Shown here one piece after another: positions 1 through 8,514 of a stretch of DNA of 64,000 bases. How positions within the stretch are numbered: position 1 is the first letter of the stretch; every line of letters starts with the position of its first letter. Under the pieces are notes generated by a model. The model saw nothing but the letters and a program-made list of their open reading frames with translations, had not been told where the DNA came from and ran no database searches. The DNA is from Shimia sp. R9_2 (GTDB lineage Bacteria > Pseudomonadota > Alphaproteobacteria > Rhodobacterales > Rhodobacteraceae): assembly GCF_017743735.1 (NCBI RefSeq), contig NZ_JAGHRO010000004.1:186001-250000 (forward strand). Direction: 5' to 3'. Both the position numbers and the translations under genes were made by a program.

Positions 1-2
1 GG

Positions 3-1055
3 CTGAACGACGGCGATGGCCTGCAAGACCGCGGCATCACCCGTGATCTGGACTGGGGTGTGCCCGTTAAGAAAGGCGGCGAAGACTGGCCCGGCATGGA
101 AGGCAAAGTCTTCTACGTCTGGTTCGACGCACCCATCGAATACATCGCCTGCGCCCAGGAATGGGTCGACGCCGGTAAGGGCGACGATTGGGAACGCTGG
201 TGGCGCACCGACAAAGGCGCGGAGGATGTGACCTACACCCAGTTCATGGGCAAGGATAACGTGCCTTTCCACACGCTGTCCTTCCCCGCCACCATTCTCG
301 GTTCTGAGGAGCCATGGAAAGCCGTGGATTACATCAAATCTTTCAACTACTTGAACTATGACGGCGGCCAGTTCTCCACCTCGCGCGGGCGCGGCGTATT
401 CATGGATCAGGCGTTGGAAATCCTGCCGTCCGACTACTGGCGCTGGTGGCTGCTGAGCCATGCGCCGGAAAGCTCTGACAGCGAATTCACCTGGGAGAAT
501 TTCCAGCAATCGGTGAACAAAGACCTCGCAGACGTACTCGGAAACTTCGTCAGCCGCGTCACCAAATTCTGCCGCTCCAAATTTGGCGAAGAGATCCCTG
601 CAGGTGGCGAACTCGGCGAAACCGAGACCGCGCTGATCAACGAACTCACAACCCGTCTGCGCGCTTACGAAGGCCATATGGCGGACATGGAAGTGCGCAA
701 ATCCGCTCAGGAGCTGCGCGCCATCTGGGTTGCGGGCAACGAGTACCTGCAGACGGCAGCACCTTGGTCCACCTTCAAGGAAGATCCTGAGAAAGCCGCA
801 GCGCAAATTCGCCTCGCGCTCAATCTGATCCGTCTCTACGCTATTGTGTCTGCGCCCTTCATCCCAGATGCCTCAGCCCAACTGATGGCGGCGATGCAGA
901 CTGAGGACACAAGCTGGCCAGAAGATGTGGCTGCAGCGCTGGACACCCTCGCCCCCGGTCACGCCTTCACAGTGCCCGACGTCACCTTCCGCAAAGTCTC
1001 TGATGAAGAGCGCGAAGAGTGGCAGGAAAAGTTCGCGGGCAAACGCGAGAGCTAA
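3..1055 (+). CDS. metG: Methionyl-tRNA synthetase, C-terminal part (5' truncated by window)
   Basis: This class I aminoacyl-tRNA synthetase charges tRNA-Met in the cytoplasm. The reading frame is open from base 3, so the gene begins outside the window and about 350 residues remain. Visible landmarks are [11 protein letters not shown] just inside the edge, then [10 protein letters not shown], the segment [10 protein letters not shown], and [10 protein letters not shown] at the position of the KMSKS signature loop. An alpha-helical anticodon-binding domain follows ([17 protein letters not shown], then [11 protein letters not shown]). The frame ends without the C-terminal tRNA-binding domain that some MetRS carry. 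The KMSKS loop lacks its first lysine (FSTSRG), a variant found in one branch of MetRS. A strong hairpin terminator lies 24 bases after the stop codon. Identification is secure. Confidence 0.96.
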   Translation: MNDGDGLQDRGITRDLDWGVPVKKGGEDWPGMEGKVFYVWFDAPIEYIACAQEWVDAGKGDDWERWWRTDKGAEDVTYTQFMGKDNVPFHTLSFPATILGSEEPWKAVDYIKSFNYLNYDGGQFSTSRGRGVFMDQALEILPSDYWRWWLLSHAPESSDSEFTWENFQQSVNKDLADVLGNFVSRVTKFCRSKFGEEIPAGGELGETETALINELTTRLRAYEGHMADMEVRKSAQELRAIWVAGNEYLQTAAPWSTFKEDPEKAAAQIRLALNLIRLYAIVSAPFIPDASAQLMAAMQTEDTSWPEDVAAALDTLAPGHAFTVPDVTFRKVSDEEREEWQEKFAGKRES

Positions 1056-1078
1056 ACCGCACTTGCACTGAAATCCTT

Positions 1079-1121
1079 GGGGCTGCACCTTCTTAAACGT
1101 TGGTGCGGCCCCTTTCTTTTT
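1079..1121 (+). terminator. Intrinsic terminator after metG
   Basis: The 11-base arms GGGGCTGCACC (1079-1089) and GGTGCGGCCCC (1102-1112) pair with one mismatch, and TTTCTTTTT follows at once. This is a textbook Rho-independent terminator for metG. Confidence 0.9.
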
Positions 1122-1280
1122 GCGCTCTTACCCTCAAGCGTCGTGGGCCCTCATCCATTGCCCTGCGAATCTGACCAAGATCAAAGCGCGACCTTGCGGT
1201 ATTTCATAGTAAGCTGATGTCAACCGCGCGCGATGCGTGCTCTGACGTGATGTTTGACCGACGCAAAAGGAGACCAAGAA

Positions 1281-1439
1281 ATGGAAGCCATCCTGAACGT
1301 GATCTGGAATATCATTGAGATCATCCCACCCGTCATCACGGCATCCATCATGATGCTGGGCATCAGCGCGTTTGCAGGTGCACTCCTTTGCCTCTTCGTG
1401 GCTGTGCTGGCCATGCGCCGCGAAAACAAAGCGAACTGA
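1281..1439 (+). CDS. Small single-pass membrane protein, unknown function
   Basis: A 52-residue product starting MEAILNVIWNIIEIIPP. The ATG at 1281 was preferred over an in-frame start at 1254 because AAGGAG lies 8 bases upstream of it. Residues about 8-45 are almost entirely hydrophobic, with a Pro-Pro kink near residue 16 and a second hydrophobic run (LLCLFVAVLAM), so one long or two short membrane helices are likely. A basic tail (RRENKAN) suggests a cytoplasmic C-terminus. The gene stands alone between metG and tRNA-Leu. The family is not recognised. The good ribosome-binding site and coherent membrane profile support a real gene. Confidence 0.6.
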   Translation: MEAILNVIWNIIEIIPPVITASIMMLGISAFAGALLCLFVAVLAMRRENKAN

Positions 1440-1507
1440 CATCGCCTCTCATCAGCTGCGCGTTCAGAAAAACCGCCTGCAAAACTTCGAATTATCAGAG
1501 ATTTATC

Positions 1508-1594
1508 TGGTACCCGCGGCCGGACTCGAACCGGCACGGCCTATACGGCCTAGAGATTTTAAGTCTCCTGTGTCTACCATTCCACCACGCGGGC
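1508..1594 (-). tRNA. tRNA-Leu (anticodon UAA)
   Basis: On the minus strand an 87-base cloverleaf can be drawn. The acceptor strands GCCCGCG and CGCGGGT pair, with discriminator A and an encoded CCA. The anticodon stem GGAGA/TCTCC encloses loop CTTAAAA, giving anticodon TAA. A long variable arm is typical of class II tRNA-Leu, and the T-arm contains GGTTCGAGTCC. It decodes UUA/UUG. Confidence 0.96.
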
Positions 1595-1726
1595 ACGCAG
1601 CGCGAACATAACGTCAGCGGCGCGACAATAGCGTGTTGGCCGTCAGTGTGAAGAGGGTTTGCCCGTCAAAATGCAAAGTTTTTTGCACATCACCAAAGCC
1701 GCTAGATCCCAATCGCCGCGCACAGG

Positions 1727-2302
1727 TTACAGGTCTTCTCCCGGCTTGTCTGACACGCCCGGCGCCCGATAAAGTGAGCGTTCCGGCAGCCAGGGATTAA
1801 GCTCCAAAGCCGCAGCCAAAGCATCCTGCGCCTCAGCCTCCCGTCCCAGACCAATCAGCGTCAACGCCAGCCCGGACTGCGCCGCCACATGACGCGGCGA
1901 CAGATCAAGCGCCCGCTCCAGATCGGGCAATGCCGCCTCAAAATTCTGGCTCAGAAAATTCACAAACGCCCGCTGATTGTACCCTTCCGCGTAATCTGGA
2001 CAGTACGCAATCAACGCATCAAAATCTGACCGCGCACCCAACAAATCCCAGGACTCACGCTTGCGCATTCCCCGGTTCAAAATCTCCTGCGCGGTGTCAT
2101 CCGGCGCATCCGCCCAATATTGCCACATCTCCCCGGAAAGTATCTGTGCCGAAGCCTGATCCGGCGCCCTTTGAACCCGCTCAATCAGGGCATCCAAGGC
2201 CACAGTATGGTCAGGTGGCGCGGGACAATCCGCAGCAAATGCGGGGTGACAGAGGCAAATCGCGGCAAGATATCTCAACATCCGCAAAGGCTGACACGGC
2301 AT
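1727..2302 (-). CDS. Secreted TPR-repeat protein
   Basis: About 191 residues from the ATG at 2302; an internal ATG at 2281 and a TTG at 2317 are alternatives. The N-terminus (MLRYLAAICLCHPAFAADC) is a signal peptide with a likely cut after AFA, so the protein is probably periplasmic. The mature part holds at least two tetratricopeptide-like repeats: the YAEGYNQRAFVNFLSQNFEAA helix pair, then LDLSPRHVAAQSGLALTLIGL. TPRs usually mediate protein contacts, and no enzymatic motif is seen. The gene begins just after the putR stop codon on the same strand and may be co-transcribed with it, although a link to proline metabolism is not evident. The start codon is uncertain. Confidence 0.8.
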   Translation of the reverse strand: MPCQPLRMLRYLAAICLCHPAFAADCPAPPDHTVALDALIERVQRAPDQASAQILSGEMWQYWADAPDDTAQEILNRGMRKRESWDLLGARSDFDALIAYCPDYAEGYNQRAFVNFLSQNFEAALPDLERALDLSPRHVAAQSGLALTLIGLGREAEAQDALAAALELNPWLPERSLYRAPGVSDKPGEDL

Positions 2303-2318
2303 CCCGCATTGCGCCAAG

Positions 2319-2792
2319 TCACATCTCTGCGAGGCCAGTCTCTTTCACCGCCTGCATGGCCACATAGGTCGAGGTGCTGGCCACATAGGGCAAAGCGGAA
2401 ATCTTCTCCCCCAGCACCCGTCGATAAGCCGACATGCTCGCCGTGCGCACCTTGAGTAGATAGTCAAAATGGCTGGCAATCATATGCGCCTGCTCGATCT
2501 CCGGCACCTCGGCAACGGCTTCATTGAAGGCCTGCAGAGCACGCTCTCGGGTCTCTGAGAGCTTCACCTCGACAAAGGCCACATGATCAAGCCCCAACCG
2601 TATCGGATCCAGCAAGGCGCGATAGCCTGTGATCACCCCTTCGCGCTCCATACGTCGCAACCGCGCTTGGGTCGGGGTCTTGGAGAGGCCGATCTCGCGC
2701 GCCAGATCTGTGATCGAAATGCGCCCATCACGTGACAGCACATCGAGAATCGCCCGGTCATAGCTATCAAACGCGACATTTTCACTTTGCAT
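2319..2792 (-). CDS. putR: Lrp/AsnC-family regulator, probable proline-responsive activator PutR
   Basis: A 157-residue Lrp/AsnC protein. An N-terminal winged helix-turn-helix (FDSYDRAILDVLSRDGRIS, then LAREIGLSKTPTQARLRRME) spans residues about 8-60. A C-terminal RAM/ACT-like ligand domain (VEVKLSETRERALQAF, HFDYLLKVRT) covers about 70-145. Lrp-type PutR proteins of Rhodobacter and Agrobacterium activate the divergent putA gene in response to proline, and this gene is placed the same way, head to head with putA across 103 bp. The specific role is inferred from position. The shared intergenic region contains a CTCCTTAGGAG palindrome and AT-rich tracts that suit an Lrp-type regulator. Confidence 0.9.
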   Translation of the reverse strand: MQSENVAFDSYDRAILDVLSRDGRISITDLAREIGLSKTPTQARLRRMEREGVITGYRALLDPIRLGLDHVAFVEVKLSETRERALQAFNEAVAEVPEIEQAHMIASHFDYLLKVRTASMSAYRRVLGEKISALPYVASTSTYVAMQAVKETGLAEM

Positions 2793-2835
2793 ATCATGAC
2801 CCCAAATTTTTGCACATTTAGACTACTCAGACATC

Positions 2836-2846
2836 CTCCTTAGGAG
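2836..2846. promoter_or_regulatory. Palindrome in the putR-putA intergenic region (candidate operator)
   Basis: CTCCTTAGGAG is an 11-base perfect dyad in the 103-bp divergent promoter region, followed by the AT-rich stretch CATATATACC/AGATATAC. Lrp-family regulators bind such dyads and bendable AT tracts. Assignment to PutR is positional only. Confidence 0.4.
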
Positions 2847-2895
2847 AATATGACCATATATACCAAGATATACTACACAAAAGACAGGAGGCGAC

Positions 2896-5800
2896 ATGAC
2901 CAATAAGCGCGATTTTATCGACACCACGACTTACCGGGACGAAACCGCCTTGATTGCAGAGCTGGTGCAACAGGCAGCGCTGTCTGACAGCGACCGCGCT
3001 GCCATTTGCCAGAGCGGCGCACAGCTGGTGACAAAAATCCGCGAAGAAACACGCCCCGGCCTGATGGAGGTCTTTCTCGCAGAATATGGCCTGTCCACAG
3101 ATGAAGGCGTCGCTTTGATGTGTCTGGCCGAGGCATTGCTGCGCGTGCCAGACGCCGAAACCATCGACGCGCTGATCGAAGACAAAGTGGCCCCCTCAGA
3201 TTGGGGCAAGCATTTGGGGCAATCCACCTCGCCTCTGGTCAACGCCTCCACATGGGCGCTGCTGCTGACAGGCAAGGTGATGGAGGATAGCAATCCCGGC
3301 CTGATCGGCACCCTGCGCGGCGCAGTGAAACGTCTGGGCGAACCGGTCATCCGAACCGCCGTGGGCCGCGCCATGAAAGAGATGGGTCGCCAGTTCGTGC
3401 TCGGAGAAACCATCACCTCCGCCATGGAGCGCGCAGCGCATATGGAGGCCAAAGGCTACACCTATTCTTACGACATGCTCGGTGAAGCGGCGAAAACCGA
3501 CGCGGACGCGATGCGCTATCACCTCGCCTACTCCCGCGCGATCTCCGCCATCGCAACCGCCTGTATTCACGACGACATCCGTCAAAACCCCGGCATCTCG
3601 GTCAAACTCTCGGCCCTTCATCCCCGCTATGAGGTCGCGCAATCCGCGCGTGTCATGGAACAGCTTGTCCCCCGCCTGCGCTCCCTCGCCCTCTTGGCCA
3701 AATCCGCAGGTATGGGCCTAAATATCGACGCTGAAGAGGCCGACCGTCTTTCACTCTCCATGGATGTGATCAGCGCGGTTCTGGCAGAACCAGCGCTGGC
3801 GGGCTGGGACGGCTTTGGCGTCGTGGTCCAAGCCTACGGCAAACGCGCGGGCGCGACGCTTGATTACCTCTATGAGCTTGCCCAAAAATGTGAGCGCAAG
3901 ATCATGGTGCGGCTGGTGAAAGGCGCCTATTGGGACACAGAGATCAAGCGCGCTCAGGTTGAAGGGCTGGAGAGCTTTCCGGTCTTCACCAACAAAGCCG
4001 CCACCGATGTCTCCTACATCGCCAACGCCCGCAAACTTCTGGGCATGACCGATCTCATCTACCCGCAGTTTGCCACCCACAACGCCCATACGGTTGCCGC
4101 TATTCTGCATATGGCTGAGGATAAATCTTCCTTTGAGTTCCAACGCTTGCACGGCATGGGTGAAGCTTTGCATGATCTTGTGCTCACCGATGAAAGCACC
4201 CGTTGCCGCATTTACGCACCTGTTGGCGCACATCGCGATCTGCTTGCCTACCTTGTGCGCCGCCTTCTGGAAAACGGCGCAAACAGCTCGTTTGTCAATC
4301 AGATCGTAGACGAAGACGTGCCGGCAGAGGTGGTTGCCCGTGACCCGTTCCGCGAAGCGCTCAATCCAACCGCCAAGCTGCTCACAGGCCCCGCGCTGTT
4401 TGCCCCTGAACGGCCAAACTCCAAAGGCTTTGATCTGACCGATCTGCCCACATTGGATGCCATCGACACGGCGCGCGAACCGTATCGCAAAACCACTTGG
4501 GCCGCAGCGCCGCTCATTGATGGCCCAACGCAGCCCGTGCCTGCCGTAGCCGTTGAAAACCCAACCCTGCCGACCGACAGCCCGGGCACCGTCGCCCATG
4601 CTAGCCAGAAGGACATCGAGACCGCGCTCAGCGCTGCCGCGCCTTGGGATGCCTCAAGTGAGGAGCGTGGTGCCATCTTGGCCCGCGCGGCAGATCTCTA
4701 TGAAGAAAACTTTGGCATGTTCTTTGCCCTGCTCGCGCGGGAGGCCGGCAAAACGCCGAAGGATGCTGTGGCCGAGCTGCGCGAAGCAGTTGATTTCCTG
4801 CGCTATTACGGGGCCAACGCGCCAGAAACCCCGCCCGCAGGTCTCTTCACCTGCATCTCTCCCTGGAACTTCCCGCTAGCCATTTTCACCGGTCAGATCT
4901 CAGCCGCGCTGGCGGCAGGCAATGCGGTTTTGGCCAAACCGGCTGACCAGACACCGCTGATTGCACATGAAGCCGTCAAGCTGCTGCATAAGGCCGGAGT
5001 GCCGCGCAGTGCGCTGCAATTGCTCCCGGGCGCAGGCGCGACTGTTGGCACAGCGCTCACTTCGGACCCGCGCATCAACGGCGTGGCCTTCACAGGTTCC
5101 ACGGCCACAGCGCTGCGCATTCGCCAGACCATGGCCGCCAACCTCGCGCCCGGCACCCCGCTTATTGCGGAAACGGGCGGCCTGAACGCGATGATCGTAG
5201 ACTCCACCGCTCTGCCTGAGCAGGCTGTGACCGCAATTGTCGAAAGCGCCTTCCAATCGGCTGGTCAGCGATGTTCGGCCCTGCGCTGCCTCTATGTTCA
5301 GGAAGACATCGCCGACACTCTGCTCGACATGCTCAAAGGCGCGATGAAGGAGCTTTCACTGGGCGATCCCTGGGAGCTGTCCACGGACAGTGGCCCTGTG
5401 ATCGACACCGCCGCGCATCGCACCATCGCCGCACATATTGCGCAGGCTGAGGCAGAAAAACGCGTTCTTTATCAACTGCCAACGCCGCAAACCGGCACAT
5501 TCATTGCCCCCACATTGATCCGCGTGCAAGGCATTGCCGATCTCACGCGGGAGATCTTCGGCCCAGTCCTCCATGTGGCAACCTTCAAAGCCAGTGAATT
5601 GGATCAGGTGATCGACGACATCAACGCCACCGGCTACGGGCTGACCTTCGGTCTGCAAACTCGGATTGATGACCGTGTGCAGCATGTCTCTGATCGTATC
5701 AAAGCAGGCAACATTTATGTGAACCGCAACCAGATTGGCGCAATCGTCGGCTCTCAACCCTTTGGCGGAGAGGGCCTTTCCGGCACCGGCCCCAAGGCAG

Positions 5801-6312
5801 GTGGGCCGCATTACCTGTCCCGCTTTACCAAACCGCAAAGCCAGCCTTCAGGCCAATGGCACACAGAGGTCGCGCGCGAACATGTGCAGGCACAGCTGGA
5901 TCAAGCAGGCGAAGCGGTCGCGCCTCACACAACATCCCTCCCCGGACCAACAGGCGAGTCCAACCGACTGACAACATTTGCCAAATCACCGGTCCTATGT
6001 CTTGGCCCCGGTGCAGAAACCGCGCAAGCCCAAGCGCAGGCTGTCATCAATTTGGGCGGGCGGGTAGTTGTTTCCGATGGCCTGCTGCGACCAGAGGCTC
6101 TGAGTGATCTCATGGACTTCTCAGGCGCGATCTGGTGGGGGGATGACGAGACCGGACGCCAGATGGAGCAGGCTTTGGCCAAGCGCGAAGGCCCAATCCT
6201 GCCGCTGATCACCGGCCTGCCGGATGCCGCACGGGTTCTAGGGGAGCGCCACGTCTGCGTGGACACCACGGCCGCCGGCGGTAACGCAGCGCTTTTGAGT
6301 GGGGGCGGTTGA
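2896..6312 (+). CDS. putA: Bifunctional proline dehydrogenase / L-glutamate gamma-semialdehyde dehydrogenase
   Basis: PutA oxidises proline to glutamate in two steps, via an FAD-dependent proline dehydrogenase and an NAD-dependent P5C dehydrogenase joined by a channel. The product is 1138 residues. The ATG has AGGAGG four bases upstream. The proline dehydrogenase barrel occupies roughly 130-470 (MVRLVKGAYWDTEIKRAQ, FATHNAHT, FQRLHGMGE, APVGAHRDLLAYLVRRLLEN). The aldehyde dehydrogenase module follows at about 550-1000, with the catalytic pair Glu759 (LIAETGGLN) and Cys793 (AGQRCSALR). A C-terminal extension of about 110 residues follows, as in other long PutAs. No N-terminal ribbon-helix-helix is present, so this is not the self-repressing E. 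coli type. That fits control by the divergent putR. Confidence 0.97.
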   Translation: MTNKRDFIDTTTYRDETALIAELVQQAALSDSDRAAICQSGAQLVTKIREETRPGLMEVFLAEYGLSTDEGVALMCLAEALLRVPDAETIDALIEDKVAPSDWGKHLGQSTSPLVNASTWALLLTGKVMEDSNPGLIGTLRGAVKRLGEPVIRTAVGRAMKEMGRQFVLGETITSAMERAAHMEAKGYTYSYDMLGEAAKTDADAMRYHLAYSRAISAIATACIHDDIRQNPGISVKLSALHPRYEVAQSARVMEQLVPRLRSLALLAKSAGMGLNIDAEEADRLSLSMDVISAVLAEPALAGWDGFGVVVQAYGKRAGATLDYLYELAQKCERKIMVRLVKGAYWDTEIKRAQVEGLESFPVFTNKAATDVSYIANARKLLGMTDLIYPQFATHNAHTVAAILHMAEDKSSFEFQRLHGMGEALHDLVLTDESTRCRIYAPVGAHRDLLAYLVRRLLENGANSSFVNQIVDEDVPAEVVARDPFREALNPTAKLLTGPALFAPERPNSKGFDLTDLPTLDAIDTAREPYRKTTWAAAPLIDGPTQPVPAVAVENPTLPTDSPGTVAHASQKDIETALSAAAPWDASSEERGAILARAADLYEENFGMFFALLAREAGKTPKDAVAELREAVDFLRYYGANAPETPPAGLFTCISPWNFPLAIFTGQISAALAAGNAVLAKPADQTPLIAHEAVKLLHKAGVPRSALQLLPGAGATVGTALTSDPRINGVAFTGSTATALRIRQTMAANLAPGTPLIAETGGLNAMIVDSTALPEQAVTAIVESAFQSAGQRCSALRCLYVQEDIADTLLDMLKGAMKELSLGDPWELSTDSGPVIDTAAHRTIAAHIAQAEAEKRVLYQLPTPQTGTFIAPTLIRVQGIADLTREIFGPVLHVATFKASELDQVIDDINATGYGLTFGLQTRIDDRVQHVSDRIKAGNIYVNRNQIGAIVGSQPFGGEGLSGTGPKAGGPHYLSRFTKPQSQPSGQWHTEVAREHVQAQLDQAGEAVAPHTTSLPGPTGESNRLTTFAKSPVLCLGPGAETAQAQAQAVINLGGRVVVSDGLLRPEALSDLMDFSGAIWWGDDETGRQMEQALAKREGPILPLITGLPDAARVLGERHVCVDTTAAGGNAALLSGGG

Positions 6313-6343
6313 CCTCCCCCGCAATTCACCGCAGCTTGGCCGC

Positions 6344-7090
6344 ATGTTTCCAATCCGCGATCACAATCCGTCAGGCCGCACGCCGTTTGTCGTCTATGCG
6401 CTGCTCATCCTCAATATCGGGATCTTCCTGAGTTATCAGCCGATTATGGGCGATGATTACCGCCTTGCGCTGTTCTTTGATCAATGGGCGCTGATCCCCG
6501 CCGCTGTCACCGAGGGCCAGCGCCTGCATGGGCTTTTTAGCTCCATGTTCCTGCACGGCGGCTGGATGCATTTGCTTGGGAACATGCTGTTTCTATGGAT
6601 CTTTGGCGACAACCTCGAAGACGAGATGGGCCATGTTGGCTTTCTCGTCTTCTACATCCTGTCGGGCCTTGGTGCAGGCTTTGCCCAGATCGCGGCGGAT
6701 CCTGACAGCATCATTCCCATGGTGGGGGCCTCAGGCGCCATCGCCGGTGTGATGGGCGGCTATCTCCTGCTGTTCCCCAAGGCGCGCGTCGACATCCTGC
6801 TGATTCTCATCATTATTTTCCGCATCTTCACCATCCCTGCCTGGATCATGCTGTGTTTCTGGTTTGGCCTTCAACTGTTCAACGGGGTGCTGAGTGATCC
6901 GGAAACCGGCGGCGTGGCCCATTGGGCCCATGCGGGCGGGTTTGTGATCGGCGTGGTGCTTTCCATTCCGGTCTGGCTCCGCCTTGGCGGCACCGGATTT
7001 TGGCAGCGCACCCACGGACATCCGCCACACCCTGAGACCCGCTATCGTCTTAGCCAGAGTTCCATTCCACGTGTCAGGAGACGCCGATGA
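6344..7090 (+). CDS. Rhomboid-family intramembrane serine protease
   Basis: An integral inner-membrane protease that cleaves transmembrane segments. The 248-residue product is taken from the ATG at 6344 (MFPIRDHNPSGRTPFVVYAL). A GTG at 6299 would overlap the putA end. The catalytic serine is Ser130 in VGASGAIAGVMGGY and the catalytic histidine is His196 in HWAHAGGFVIG, forming the Ser-His dyad. LHGGWMHLLGNMLFLWIFGDNLED is the usual rhomboid L1/TM2 signature. Six hydrophobic segments fit the bacterial core. The stop codon overlaps the next gene (ATGA), so the two are translationally coupled. Substrates cannot be inferred. Confidence 0.93.
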   Translation: MFPIRDHNPSGRTPFVVYALLILNIGIFLSYQPIMGDDYRLALFFDQWALIPAAVTEGQRLHGLFSSMFLHGGWMHLLGNMLFLWIFGDNLEDEMGHVGFLVFYILSGLGAGFAQIAADPDSIIPMVGASGAIAGVMGGYLLLFPKARVDILLILIIIFRIFTIPAWIMLCFWFGLQLFNGVLSDPETGGVAHWAHAGGFVIGVVLSIPVWLRLGGTGFWQRTHGHPPHPETRYRLSQSSIPRVRRRR

Positions 7091-7467
7091 GCCAAAAACT
7101 GACCTGCCATTGCGGGGCTGTTGAGATACAGGTGACCCTCGCACAAGACCTGAGCGAAGCACGTTCCTGCGATTGCTCGTTTTGCCGACGCCGCGCTGCG
7201 CCAAACGTGGATGTGGCGCTTGAGGATCTCACCATCATCAAAGGCGCGGACAGCCTGTCGCTCTACACCTGGGGCACAAAGACCGCGCAGCACTACTTCT
7301 GCCGCCATTGCGGAATTTACACCCACCACCAGCGCCGCTCCAACCCCAACGTCTATGGCGTCAACATCGGGGCACTCGAAGGCGTGAACCCTGCCGATTA
7401 TGCCCCGTTTGACTGGGTTGATGGCGTCAATTTCGCCCTTGATGAGGACACCAAACAAAAAACCTGA
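7087..7467 (+). CDS. GFA-family (glutathione-dependent formaldehyde-activating-like) zinc protein
   Basis: A 126-residue protein of the GFA/CENP-V fold. The cysteine clusters typical of the family are visible: CHCGAVEIQV near the start, CDCSFCRRR at about 33-41, and YFCRHCGIYTHHQ at about 77-89. These bind two zinc ions. Family members were first described as formaldehyde-glutathione conjugating enzymes, but most are of unproved function. The gene overlaps the rhomboid gene by four bases and is followed by a hairpin terminator, so it is the last gene of a two-gene unit. Confidence 0.88.
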   Translation: MSQKLTCHCGAVEIQVTLAQDLSEARSCDCSFCRRRAAPNVDVALEDLTIIKGADSLSLYTWGTKTAQHYFCRHCGIYTHHQRRSNPNVYGVNIGALEGVNPADYAPFDWVDGVNFALDEDTKQKT

Positions 7468-7496
7468 CCCAATCGGGCCAGGTTTCAAATTATCTT
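7460..7496 (+). terminator. Hairpin terminator after the GFA gene
   Basis: AAACCTG-A-CCC (7460-7470) pairs with GGG-C-CAGGTTT (7475-7485) around loop AATC, then CAAATTATCTT. The 5' arm covers the last codons of the GFA gene. The U-tract is poor. Confidence 0.6.
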
Positions 7497-7538
7497 AAGC
7501 GCATCAAAGCGGACTTAGGGCAGCGTGCGTTGCGTGGA

Positions 7539-8330
7539 TCAGTCCTTGCGGATGACCTTTGCAAACTGCGAGAAGATCGGCTCGTTGGCCACGATCACTT
7601 CGCCATCTTCGACCATATCGCCATCCGGGTTGACCGGCTCAACCAGCGCACCGGCTTCTTTGGCGATCAGCAGACCTGCGGCGACGTCCCATGGCTGCAG
7701 GCCACGTTCCCAGAAGCCCTCATAACGGCCAGCGGCCACATAGGCGAGGTCCAGAGAGGCGGCACCAAAGCGGCGCACACCTGCGGTGGCAGGCAGAAGG
7801 CGCGCCAGATCCTGCAGGGTTTCCGGCAGATCCGCACGGCCGCCAAACGGCAGGCCAGTGGCAAAGATCGATTCAATCATGCGGTGACGGCCGGACACAC
7901 GCAGGCGCAGGCTGTCGTTCAGCCAGGCACCTTCGCCGCGCTCGGCATAAAACATCTCGTCTTTGGCGGCATCAAACACCACGCCTGCAACGATCTCGCC
8001 CTTGTGCTCCAGCGCGATGGAAATCGCCCAGTGCGGCAGGCCGTGCAGGAAGTTGGTGGTGCCGTCCAGCGGGTCCACGATCCAGCGACGGGTCGGATCT
8101 TTGCCCGCAATCTCGCCACCTTCCTCAGCGATCCAGCCATAGGTCGGACGCGCGCCAAGCAGCTCTTCTTTCAGGATTTTTTCGGCAGCGATGTCGGCGC
8201 GGCTGACAAAGTCCCCTGCCCCTTTCATCGACACCTGAAGGTTCTCAACCTCGCGGAAGTCTTTGACCAGTGACCGCCCCGCTTTGCGAGCGGCCTTCAT
8301 CATGATGTTCAGATTTGCGCTGCCCGGCAT
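7539..8330 (-). CDS. suhB: Inositol monophosphatase family protein (SuhB)
   Basis: A magnesium-dependent phosphatase of the IMPase superfamily (263 residues), acting on inositol-1-phosphate or related sugar phosphates. SuhB proteins can also associate with RNA polymerase. Metal-site motifs are present: WIAEEGGEI (about 70), WIVDPLDGTTNFLHGLP (about 88-105) and ERGLQPWDVAAGLLI (about 215-230). AAAGGAG lies upstream of the ATG. The gene is monocistronic, convergent with the GFA gene and divergent from the oxidoreductase at 8515. Confidence 0.93.
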   Translation of the reverse strand: MPGSANLNIMMKAARKAGRSLVKDFREVENLQVSMKGAGDFVSRADIAAEKILKEELLGARPTYGWIAEEGGEIAGKDPTRRWIVDPLDGTTNFLHGLPHWAISIALEHKGEIVAGVVFDAAKDEMFYAERGEGAWLNDSLRLRVSGRHRMIESIFATGLPFGGRADLPETLQDLARLLPATAGVRRFGAASLDLAYVAAGRYEGFWERGLQPWDVAAGLLIAKEAGALVEPVNPDGDMVEDGEVIVANEPIFSQFAKVIRKD

Positions 8331-8514
8331 GGCACGGCTCCTTTTGGCTCAGAGCGGGCGTATACGCCGCCAAACCCTTTTTGCCAAGGGCCAATGGGCG
8401 CATAGCAGCCCCTTTTGAAACGCCGCGTCACGAAAATCACCTGTCAGGGGCCATTGCTTGCAAGAGCGGGGCACTGGGCGCAAGCTGAAAGCAGAGCTTC
8501 GGAGGACACCCCAG